Source of the DNA: CAWKMN01 sp963850765
GTDB lineage: Bacteria; Chloroflexota; Anaerolineae; Aggregatilineales; Aggregatilineaceae
DNA: 64,000 nucleotides
Assembly (NCBI GenBank): GCA_963850765.1
Contig: CAWKMN010000001.1
Span: forward strand, 186,001 to 250,000
Direction: 5' to 3'
Shown: positions 54,862 through 62,276 of the stretch, in pieces
Numbering within the stretch: position 1 is the stretch's first letter
How the letters are laid out: each line of letters starts with the position of its first letter
The notes under the pieces: generated by a model
Databases searched by the model: none
What the model was told of the DNA's origin: nothing
What the model saw: the letters and a program-made list of their open reading frames with translations, nothing else
Made by a program: the position numbers and the translations under genes

Positions 54862-55084
54862 GTGGGAATACCTGACCGTTTATCTGTCCGGGGAACTGGA
54901 CTTCCCCGAAGCCGTGGCGCGCGAAGTGACTCTTTCCTGGGCGAGCAAGTCGATCACGCAGCAGTTGAACGAGCGTGCCGCGCGGGGCTGGGAGATCATC
55001 GATCTGCGCTGGCTGTCGGATATTGAGCTGATGGTCACGTTCAAGCGGCCGGCACAGCATAATTCCAATCAGGAGCAGGAATAG
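54839..55084 (+). CDS. Small DUF4177-like protein
   Basis: An 81-aa product starts MPKSTEPEWEYLTVYLSGEL at ATG 54839 (an ATG three bases earlier is equally possible). It overlaps the permease stop region by 23 bases. The pattern WEYLTVYLS, then LNERAARGWEIIDLRWLS and a final strand ELMVTFKRP resembles DUF4177-type small alpha-beta proteins of unknown role. Overlap with the permease indicates co-translation with the transporter. Confidence 0.68.
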   Translation: MPKSTEPEWEYLTVYLSGELDFPEAVAREVTLSWASKSITQQLNERAARGWEIIDLRWLSDIELMVTFKRPAQHNSNQEQE

Positions 55085-55096
55085 GGACCGCACCAG

Positions 55097-55558
55097 ATGC
55101 CCATTACCTTCAAACCCGTGGACAAAGCTAACTGGATGGAGTGTATCCGGCTGGAGCCAAGGGAAGATCAGAAGAATTTTGTCGCGTCCAATGCGATCTC
55201 GCTGGCGGAGTTGAAGTTCTATCCGGAGATGGTTCCCCTGGCGATCTACGATGGCGAGACGATGGTGGGTTTTCTGATGTGGGCCCCACCCGGTCTTGAC
55301 AATCTCCCGCCCGGTCATTACGCGATCTTCCGGCTGATGGTGGATCAGAAGCACCAGGGCAAGGGATACGGCCGCGCGGCGATAGAGCAGATCATCGCGG
55401 AACTGAGGCAGAAGCCCGACTGTACGGCGATTCTGCTCAGTTTTGAGCCGCATAATGTGGCGGCTGATGCGCTCTATACCAGCCTGGGCTTCGTGAAAAC
55501 GGGCGAGATGCTGGATAACGAAGTCGTCGCCCGGCTGGATGTGAGCCGATCCATGTAA
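55097..55558 (+). CDS. GNAT-family acetyltransferase (spermidine acetyltransferase-like)
   Basis: The 153-aa GNAT protein has its acetyl-CoA pyrophosphate loop in LMVDQKHQGKGYGRAAIEQI and the C-terminal strand-helix LLSFEPHNVAADALYTSLGF. The N-terminal part ITFKPVDKANWMECIRL with a following LAIYDGETMVGFLMW resembles BltD/PaiA-type polyamine acetyltransferases. The true acceptor is not determinable. It begins 12 bases after the DUF4177-like gene and so lies inside the transporter gene run. Confidence 0.85.
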   Translation: MPITFKPVDKANWMECIRLEPREDQKNFVASNAISLAELKFYPEMVPLAIYDGETMVGFLMWAPPGLDNLPPGHYAIFRLMVDQKHQGKGYGRAAIEQIIAELRQKPDCTAILLSFEPHNVAADALYTSLGFVKTGEMLDNEVVARLDVSRSM

Positions 55559-55626
55559 AGCGCGTCCGACTGCTAAAATATGTAGAGATACGGTTCAACA
55601 AGATCGATCAATGGAGAAGGTGGTAC

Positions 55627-55854
55627 ATGACCCTCTATGACCAAGCAGTTCAATTGACGGAGCGCATGAATCTGGTGGAAAAAGCCCGGCTCCTGGAATA
55701 TTTGAGTGGCGCACTAAAACACGACCTCGAAACCGAGGCGTACAAACACATACCCTGGGAGCAGTTTGTCGAACTCACGTATGGCAGTTTCGCGGATGAT
55801 CCGCTTGAGCGTAACCAGCCGCTCTATCCCGACGTGCGAGACGAGATCGAATGA
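55627..55854 (+). CDS. Antitoxin-like small protein paired with VapC
   Basis: The 75-aa protein begins MTLYDQAVQLTERMNLVEKA, followed by RLLEYLSGALKHDLE and IPWEQFVELTYGSFADDPLE. Two amphipathic helices and an acidic C-terminal tail fit an antitoxin that wraps a PIN toxin. Its stop codon overlaps the start of the PIN gene by four bases (ATGA), the standard arrangement of such pairs. It carries its own GGAGAAGG ribosome site. No DNA-binding motif was recognised, so autoregulation is uncertain. Confidence 0.72.
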   Translation: MTLYDQAVQLTERMNLVEKARLLEYLSGALKHDLETEAYKHIPWEQFVELTYGSFADDPLERNQPLYPDVRDEIE

Positions 55855-56252
55855 GATATTTGTTCGACACCAACACCTGTATTCGTTATCTCAATGGCCG
55901 CGCGCCTGCGATTCGCGAGAAAGCATTGGCCGTGACTGACACGGACATCGTAATCAGCGCGATCACGAAAGGTGAGATGTTTGCTGGCGCGGCGCGAAGC
56001 GAGATGCCGCAGCAAACACGCTCACGTCAAGAGGCCTTTTTTGTCCGCTTTGTCAGCCTGCCTTTTGATGACGCCGCCGCCAACGAATTCGGGCGTATTC
56101 GCGCGGCCCTCGAAGCCGCCGGGACACCGATTGGACCCTATGACATGCAAATTGCGGCTATCGCGCTGGTACATAACCTGATCGTGGTGACACACAATAC
56201 CCGCGAATTCGGACGCATAGCGGGTTTGCAGATCGAAGACTGGGAAATATAA
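55851..56252 (+). CDS. vapC: PIN-domain ribonuclease toxin, VapC family
   Basis: The 133-aa PIN protein has the four conserved acids: Asp in MRYLFDTNTCI, Glu in SAITKGEMFAG, Asp in GPYDMQIAAIA and the C-terminal THNTREFGRIAGLQIEDWE. VapC toxins cleave tRNA or rRNA when the antitoxin is degraded. It follows the small antitoxin-like gene with a 4-base overlap, and the second permease starts four bases after its stop. A toxin-antitoxin pair embedded in a transporter operon may stabilise the locus or have been inserted there. Confidence 0.9.
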   Translation: MRYLFDTNTCIRYLNGRAPAIREKALAVTDTDIVISAITKGEMFAGAARSEMPQQTRSRQEAFFVRFVSLPFDDAAANEFGRIRAALEAAGTPIGPYDMQIAAIALVHNLIVVTHNTREFGRIAGLQIEDWEI

Positions 56253-56256
56253 CTTT

Positions 56257-57228
56257 ATGACCACGGGACTTGAAAGCACCTTACGCGGCGTGGTTCGGGC
56301 CGCCGCCCCGATCGTGATCGCCGGGCAGGGCGAACTGCTCACCGAACGCGCCGGGGTGATCAACCTGTCGCTGGACGGCACGATCATGCTGTCGGCTATG
56401 ACGGCGCACGTGGTCGCGCGCGAAACCGGCAGCCTCGTGCAGGCGATCGTGGCGGCGATGGGCGTCGGTGCAGCGGTGGCGTTTGTGGTGGTGTTTTCGA
56501 GCATCGCGCTCAAGCTGAATCAGGTTGCGGTTGGATTTATCCTCACCATCCTGTGCGCGGATCTCGCGATTTTCCTGGGCAAGCCGCACTTTAACCAGCC
56601 CGGCAAAGAAATGCCGCTCGCGCCGATCCCGCTGCTCGAAGATATTCCGCTGCTGGGGCCGGTGCTGTTCCGCCACAATATTCTGATCTACTTCAGCCTG
56701 ATCCTGACCGTGCTGGTGTGGTTCTACATCTACCGCACGCGCCCCGGTCTGACGCTGCGCAGCATCGGGGAGCAGCCCGAAGCCTCGTTCGTGCGGGGTA
56801 CGCCGGTCAACCCGCTGCGCTACGTCTACACGCTGGCCGGCGGATCGCTGGTCGGGCTGGCGGGCGCAACCTATTCGCTCTCGGTCAAGCTCGGCTGGAA
56901 AGAAGACCTCAGCGGCGAGGGCTGGATCGCGCTGGCGATCGTGATCTTCGGGCTGTGGGTGCCGTGGCGCGTGGCGCTCGGCGCGTATCTGATCGTCGGC
57001 CTGCGCTCCATCGCCATCGATTTGCAGGATAATGACGTGATCGACCTGCCGTCGCAGATCGTCAACATGCTGCCGTGGTTCCTGATGATCATTACGCTGC
57101 TGGTGGCGACGAGTGGGGTTCTGCACCAGCTGGATCGTTACACGCCGGAACGGCTCAAGCCGACGGTGCGCCGCTTCTTACGGGCTGCCCCGCCGCGCGC
57201 GCTCGGCACGCCGTTTGAGAAGCGATAG
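56257..57228 (+). CDS. Nucleoside-type ABC transporter permease (NupQ-like)
   Basis: The 323-aa permease is the usual partner of the NupP-like protein. It starts MTTGLESTLRGVVRAAAPIV, and the family signature is VIAGQGELLTERAGVINLSL with LDGTIMLSAMTAHVV. The conserved loop SIALKLNQVAVGFILTILCA follows, with about eight membrane helices. The protein ends FLRAAPPRALGTPFEKR. Only four bases separate it from vapC. The binding protein, ATPase and first permease lie upstream, so the transporter is complete despite the inserted genes. Confidence 0.91.
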   Translation: MTTGLESTLRGVVRAAAPIVIAGQGELLTERAGVINLSLDGTIMLSAMTAHVVARETGSLVQAIVAAMGVGAAVAFVVVFSSIALKLNQVAVGFILTILCADLAIFLGKPHFNQPGKEMPLAPIPLLEDIPLLGPVLFRHNILIYFSLILTVLVWFYIYRTRPGLTLRSIGEQPEASFVRGTPVNPLRYVYTLAGGSLVGLAGATYSLSVKLGWKEDLSGEGWIALAIVIFGLWVPWRVALGAYLIVGLRSIAIDLQDNDVIDLPSQIVNMLPWFLMIITLLVATSGVLHQLDRYTPERLKPTVRRFLRAAPPRALGTPFEKR

Positions 57229-57240
57229 CCAAAAAAATGA

Positions 57241-57422
57241 ACCACAGAGGACACAGAGATCACAGAGTTGTTTTAAAGAAAAGAGAAAAACAAGAGAGAA
57301 TAACCCTTCCGAGTTGTTATACAGATTATTCGAAAGAAGGAGAGAACGACGAATGACCCTCCATTTGTTTTTTCCTCTTTTTCTTCTTCAAGAATCTCTG
57401 TGTCCTCCGTGCGCTCTGTGGT
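57241..57422. repeat. Long inverted repeat with ACCACAGAG arms
   Basis: Left arm ACCACAGAGGACACAGAGAT (57241 onward) and right arm ending CGCTCTGTGGT (57422) are inverted copies of about 27 bases. A purine-rich left half (AAAGAAAAGAGAAAAACAAG) and a pyrimidine-rich right half lie between, so the whole 180 bases could fold. It lies between convergent genes and may act as a bidirectional terminator. A half copy is at 40627. Confidence 0.72.
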
Positions 57423-57451
57423 AAATCTCTCTTTTCTCCTGACGCGGAAGG

Positions 57452-58361
57452 CTACCGGCTCAGCGCCACGGCGATCTGCGCGGCGACATGGGCGTTATTC
57501 ACCAGCGCGGCGATATTCGCGGCCTGTGAGCGCCCGCCCGTCAGTTCGAGCACCTTCCCCAGCACATACGGCGTGATGTCCTTGCCCACGATGCCCGCCT
57601 CATCGGCCAGCCGGGTCGCTTGCTGGATGGCTTGCTCAGCCTCGTCGCGCGGCAGTTCCTGCCCTTCCGGTACGGGGACCGCCACCAATATGCCCTGATC
57701 CAGCTTGAGGCGATCCCGCGCGGCGATGATCGCGGCGGCGGCTTCCGGCGTATTCACCCGCTGATCGACCGGCAGCCCGCTCGACCGGCTGTAAAACGCC
57801 GGGAGTTCGTCCGTGCAGATAGCCGATGACCGGCACGCCCTGCGTTTCCAGCACTTCGAGTGTCAGCGGCAGGTCGAGGATCGACTTGGCCCCGGCGCAT
57901 ACCACCGCGATCGGCGTGCGGCCCAGTTCGATCAGGTCGGCGGAGACATCCTGCGGGTGGCCGCGATGCACGCCGCCGATCCCGCCCGTCGCAAACACGC
58001 GGATGCCGGCCATGTGCGCGGCGATCATCGTGCCGGCGACGGTGGTCGCGCCGTGCTGGCCCAGCCCCACGACAATCGGCAGGTCGCGCCGCGAGCATTT
58101 CCGCACACCGGACTGTCCCAGCCCGGCCAGCAGCTCGATCTCCTCTTTCGCCAGCCCAATCTTGATCCGGCCGTGCAGCACGGCGATCGTCGCCGGGATC
58201 GCGCCTTCCGCGCGGATGGCGGCTTCCATCGCCAGCGCCGTCTCGACATTGGCCGGATAGGGAAACCCGTGGGTAATCAGCGTCGATTCCAGCGCCACGA
58301 CCGGCGATCCGGCCAGGATCGCCGCGCCCACCTCTTGAGAAAACACCACTGCATCGTTCAT
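57452..58361 (-). CDS. psuG: Pseudouridine-5'-phosphate glycosidase, one frameshift
   Basis: With one extra base removed near 57808 the protein is about 302 aa, as usual. It cleaves pseudouridine 5'-phosphate to uracil and ribose 5-phosphate. Motifs are VVALESTLITHGFPYPANVE, IKIGLAKEEIELLAG and FATGGIGGVHRGHPQDVSAD. The frame then continues as DELPAFYSRSSGLPV and ends LVNNAHVAAQIAVALSR. The start overlaps the stop of yjbQ by four bases (ATGA), and the PfkB kinase gene lies just above. Kinase plus glycosidase is the known two-step pseudouridine degradation pathway. Confidence 0.9.
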
Positions 58362-58766
58362 CCTGCGATCACCTTCACCTGGACGCGCCGGCTGCGCGGC
58401 CCGTCAAATTCACAAAACAAGATGCTCTGCGATCCGCCGATCAGCAGATCGCCGTTGTCGATCACCAGCAGGATACTGTGGCCGACCAGCGTCGCCTTGA
58501 CATGCCCGGCGGCGTCGGCAGGGGTATCGTACTGGTGCCGGAAATCCACGCGTGTGGGGACAATGCCGCCGCAGCTCATCCACGATGTCGAGCGGAGTGG
58601 TCGGGTCCAGCGCGGAATTGATCGTGATGGCGGCGGTGGTGTGCGGCACGATCACCACACACAGGCCGGACTGGACGCCGGTCTGCTGCACCGCCTCGCG
58701 CACCTGCGCCGTAATATCGACCAGGGTTTCACCCGGTGGAGTTTGGACAGGCACGATGGTTAACAT
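58358..58766 (-). CDS. YjbQ family (UPF0047) protein, one frameshift
   Basis: One extra base near 58567 splits a 135-aa protein. The N-terminal half (MLTIVPVQTPPGETLVDITA, CVVIVPHTTAAITINSALDP) continues in the next frame as IVPTRVDFRHQYDTPADAAG and HVKATLVGHSILLVIDNGDL, ending SRRVQVKVIAG. PHTTAAITIN and GHVKATLVGHS are the two conserved segments of the family. Some members have weak thiamine-phosphate synthase activity; the physiological role is unknown. It overlaps the PfkB stop by seven bases and psuG by four, so the three genes are translationally coupled. Confidence 0.85.
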
Positions 58767-59708
58767 CGAAAGTTGATCGTTTCTCCCGCCCGCTCGAAAA
58801 TCGCCATGACCTCGGCGCAGGTGGGCGCGTTGGTGCCCGCGCCGATTTTCTGCGTGGTCGCCGCACCCATCGCGTTCGCCAGCCGCGCGCAGTCGCGCAG
58901 GTCCAGCCCGCGCAGCATTCCCGCCATAAACGCCGCGTCGAAATTATCGCCCGCGCCGACCGTATCGACAATCCGATCCACGCGGAACGCCGGGATCTCG
59001 ATCCGCTCATCGCGCGAGACGATCACACAGCCCTGAGCGCCGCGTTTGACCACAGCCACCTGCGGCCCGTGCTTCAGCAGATCGGCGTAATTCTGCACAT
59101 CGTGGGAGACAAGCGCCGCTTCATCGCCGGTCAGGAACAGCAGATAGGTGTGCTGTAGAGCCCATTCGACCAGCTTCTGATCCGCCAGCCGGAGCAGCGG
59201 CCCCACGTCCAGGTAAACCGGCTTATGCAGCGAACCGGCATATTCCATGGCGCGCGAGGTCATGGCGACAATCCGCTTTTCGACCAGCGTGTAGCCCGAC
59301 AGGAACACCGCGTCCGCCTGCTCGATCTTCGCATCCAGCCCGGCGGGATAGGGTACGTCCGGCCCGTCGCCATAATGGCCGATAAAGACGTGCTCGCTGC
59401 TCTGCCGGTCGGTGAGGGTCAGCACCAGGGTCGTGGTCGATCCGGGCACGACGACCACCTGCGAGACGTCTACACCGCGCTCGCGCAGCGGAGCCAGGAT
59501 ACACGCGCCGTACACGTCATCGCCTACCGTCCCGGCGGCGGCCACGTCGATCCCCAGGTTGCGGGCTGCCACGAGAAAATTAGCCGACCCGCCCGGCTCG
59601 ATCCGGCGATCGGTGACATTCTGGTGCGCGCCGCCGCGTACCGGCAGGCGTGGCCGGCATCAGGATATCCAGCACCAGATCGCCCAACGCTACGATCCGG
59701 TTAGCCAT
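58760..59708 (-). CDS. PfkB-family sugar/nucleoside kinase, probable pseudouridine kinase, one frameshift
   Basis: With one C removed near 59654 the protein is about 315 aa, starting MANRIVALGDLVLDILMPAT at ATG 59708. The N-terminal PfkB signature is GGSANFLVAARNLGIDVAAA with GTVGDDVYG. The C-terminal signature is VDTVGAGDNFDAAFMAGMLR, holding the anion hole and catalytic Asp. Neighbouring psuG suggests that the substrate is pseudouridine (PsuK role), but ribokinase-like or other nucleoside activity cannot be excluded. The start lies within the last codons of the ADP-ribosylglycohydrolase gene. Confidence 0.86.
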
Positions 59709-60723
59709 TCGCGCGGCTTCTCTCTGCGGCCAGCCGGTGAAGTCCCTCGGCAATCTCGCGCACGTGGTAGCTGGCGAAGACCTCATCCGCGTCCAGTTTG
59801 GCGATCAGCGCCGGGTCGAAGCCGCCGATCCCGGTGTACGCACCCGCAATCGCGCAGGCGATCGCGCCCACCGTGTCGGCGTCGCCAGAGAGGTTCGCCG
59901 CGTAGATGGCGGTCTGCCGCGGATTGCCCTCGGCCATGACCAGCACGCCAAACGCCGCGCCGACCGTTTCGGGCACCGACAGCGACGTGCCGATGACATT
60001 GTACAGCTCGCGCAGCCGGAACAGGTCCGAGCCCGGCCCGTGCGCGATCTCCACGGCCATCTGGATACGCCGCCCGACTGATGGCCCCAGCCACTTCCGC
60101 CCGTGCTGCCGGCCCAGATCCGCGCCCAGGATCCCGGCGGCGACGATCGTATCCAGCGAGACGCCTTCGGTCATCGCAATCGCCACTGCGGACGTCACCG
60201 CGCACGCGCCCGAAATCGCGACATTGGTGTTGTGGGTTGGGGTGGACGCGATCACCGCGTCTTCAATCGCGCCGGTGGGATCGCCCGGATGCAGCAGGCC
60301 AACCGGCGAGACACGCATCGGCGCGCCGTTCGTATCGCCCCACAGCCCGGTCGTGTTGGGATCCTCCCCGCGCTTGAGCGCCTGCACGCCGCGCCGCGTG
60401 CTTGGCCCAACATAGGGCGACTGCTCGCCGCCCACGCGATCATACCACGCGATGATCGCTTCGACGGCCGCTTGCAGGGTGACGCCGCCATGCTCGATGA
60501 ACGCGCGCGCCAGCGAAAACGCCTGCTCGGAATCGTCGGTGATGCGGCCGGCCGGCAGTCCATAATGGACAGGGTGATCCGCTGGGGCCGGCACCAGATC
60601 GCTGATCCAGCCGCCGAACGCCTTCCAGGTTTGGTCAATGTCAAAATAAGCGGGCATACCCCAGGCATCGCCCAACGCCTGCCCGTACAGCCCGCCGAGA
60701 ATTCGGTCTATGAGCGCCATCAT
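59701..60723 (-). CDS. ADP-ribosylglycohydrolase family protein
   Basis: The 340-aa protein starts MMALIDRILGGLYGQALGDA at ATG 60723, placed by AAAGGT six bases ahead. The two metal-binding acid clusters of the DraG/ARH fold are visible as AGRITDDSEQAFSLARAFIE and YAANLSGDADTVGAIACAIA. Other members remove ADP-ribose from proteins; many that sit in nucleoside operons probably hydrolyse small N- or C-glycosides. Its last eight bases overlap the kinase start, giving a four-gene coupled unit with pfkB, yjbQ and psuG. A terminator lies just upstream, so this unit needs its own promoter or read-through. Confidence 0.9.
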   Translation of the reverse strand: MMALIDRILGGLYGQALGDAWGMPAYFDIDQTWKAFGGWISDLVPAPADHPVHYGLPAGRITDDSEQAFSLARAFIEHGGVTLQAAVEAIIAWYDRVGGEQSPYVGPSTRRGVQALKRGEDPNTTGLWGDTNGAPMRVSPVGLLHPGDPTGAIEDAVIASTPTHNTNVAISGACAVTSAVAIAMTEGVSLDTIVAAGILGADLGRQHGRKWLGPSVGRRIQMAVEIAHGPGSDLFRLRELYNVIGTSLSVPETVGAAFGVLVMAEGNPRQTAIYAANLSGDADTVGAIACAIAGAYTGIGGFDPALIAKLDADEVFASYHVREIAEGLHRLAAERSRANG

Positions 60724-60744
60724 GAAGTACCTTTCGCCATGTAT

Positions 60745-60777
60745 CAAAAAATAAGGGCGTATCGCAACGCCCTTATT
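60745..60777 (-). terminator. Intrinsic terminator between the permease pair and the psu genes
   Basis: The perfect 11-bp stem AATAAGGGCGT (60750-60760) and ACGCCCTTATT (60767-60777) has a T-run on the minus strand side. It ends the permease transcript before the ADP-ribosylglycohydrolase gene. Confidence 0.85.
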
Positions 60778-60812
60778 CTACCAACAATCAGTTTCTGCCG
60801 GAGAGATCTGGT

Positions 60813-62276
60813 CTACGCTGCCGCCGGAGCCTGCTGGCGGTGGTTCTGCCGCAGATACTGCCCGCCGAGCGCCAGCCAGATGACCACCCCCGCAACCAGC
60901 CCGGCCGCGAATCCCAGCGGCGCGGCGACATCGTCGAGCGCGGTGGTCATGAAAAACAGCATAAACAGCAGCCCCAGATACAACCACAGCGACAGGATCG
61001 ACGCGGCGGCGCTGGATAGGGTTCTGCGCCCGATGCGCTCCACTGTCGTCATAAACGGCAGATTGATGAGTACCAGCACCAGCGAGACCAGCCCGATCAC
61101 CGCGCCCCAGATCCGCACATCCATCTCGTCCCATCCTTTGCTAACGCTCTCGAAGCCATCCGGCGCAGCGTACATGCTGACGCAGCCGATCACGCCGAAC
61201 ACGGCCAGCATCGCCAGGAACATATGCAGCACGCTCAGGCGCTGGATCGCCTTCCAGAAGGCCGCGTCGAAACCTTCCCCTTCGGCGGAGCGCAGCGTCC
61301 GCACGCGCACGGTAAGCTGGTTTTGCAGCGCGTAGATCACCAGCGCCAGCACCGTGGCGATATAGGGCAGCATTTGCGGCAGCATGGAGGGGATGGTGAG
61401 CGTGCCGACCCGGTTGGAGAGCGCGTCGAAGGAGCCGAACACCACCGACGCGAAGCCGGTGCCGATCGGGTTGCCACCGCCCAGGGCCGGGGTTGCCAGC
61501 GCGATAAAGCCGCGCCCGGCGGTCATGTTGGACTGGAAGAACGTCAGGTAGCCCATGCTCATATGGATGCCGCCCAACGCCGCCAGGATGCCGCTCAGGA
61601 TCAGCGCGAAATAGCGCGTGCGCTGCACGCGGATACCGACCGAGGCCGCCGCGTCCGGGTTTTCACCCACGGCGCGCAGATGCATCCCGGCAGGCGTGCG
61701 GTACATCAGATACCACACGAGGATCACCGCCACAAACGCGATCCAGGTCATCACGCTCTGGTTATCGAAAATATCAAAGAAGAACGACACCACCGGAATA
61801 TCTTTCAGAAACTCCGGCAGTTGGATAAATGGCATGCGCAGGCTGTCGAGGCTGCCCTTGGTATTGCCCCGGTCGCCCGTGATTTCGTACATCACCGCGA
61901 CGGTCCCCGCCTGCCCCAGGAAGTTGAGCGCGATCCCCGACAGGATCAGGTTCGCTTTCAGGCGCAGGTGGAAAAAGCCGAGCAGCAGCGCGCACAGGAT
62001 GCCCAGCAGCACGCCCATCCCCATCCCCAGCCAGGGGCCAACCGCTTCGCCGGTGGACTGCCCCCACCAGTCCTGCGCATAGGCGCTGAACACGACCCCG
62101 GTAAAGGCCGCGATCAGCATGATGCCTTCCAGACCGATGTTGATCACGCCGGCCCGGTCTGAGATCAGCGCGCCGAGCGAAGGCAGCAGGATCGGCGTGG
62201 TCACGCGCAGCACCGACGCCAGAAACGCGGCGCTGAAAACACCTTCCAGCACGTTCTGCAGCAGGCTGCTATCCAT
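60813..62276 (-). CDS. Nucleoside-type ABC transporter permease (NupQ-like) with C-terminal extension
   Basis: The 487-aa permease starts MDSSLLQNVLEGVFSAAFLA. The NupQ-type signature is ISDRAGVINIGLEGIMLIAA, then LRLKANLILSGIALNFLGQA and an EAA-like RAVGENPDAAASVGIRVQRT. It is about 160 residues longer than the partner type at 56257-57228. The extra C-terminal part has four further helices (LSVLHMFLAMLAVFGVIGCV, GAVIGLVSLVLVLINLPFM, LYLGLLFMLFFMT and AGLVAGVVIWLALGG). Its start overlaps the stop of the other permease by eight bases. ATPase and binding-protein genes for this pair are not in the window. Confidence 0.9.
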   Translation of the reverse strand: MDSSLLQNVLEGVFSAAFLASVLRVTTPILLPSLGALISDRAGVINIGLEGIMLIAAFTGVVFSAYAQDWWGQSTGEAVGPWLGMGMGVLLGILCALLLGFFHLRLKANLILSGIALNFLGQAGTVAVMYEITGDRGNTKGSLDSLRMPFIQLPEFLKDIPVVSFFFDIFDNQSVMTWIAFVAVILVWYLMYRTPAGMHLRAVGENPDAAASVGIRVQRTRYFALILSGILAALGGIHMSMGYLTFFQSNMTAGRGFIALATPALGGGNPIGTGFASVVFGSFDALSNRVGTLTIPSMLPQMLPYIATVLALVIYALQNQLTVRVRTLRSAEGEGFDAAFWKAIQRLSVLHMFLAMLAVFGVIGCVSMYAAPDGFESVSKGWDEMDVRIWGAVIGLVSLVLVLINLPFMTTVERIGRRTLSSAAASILSLWLYLGLLFMLFFMTTALDDVAAPLGFAAGLVAGVVIWLALGGQYLRQNHRQQAPAAA

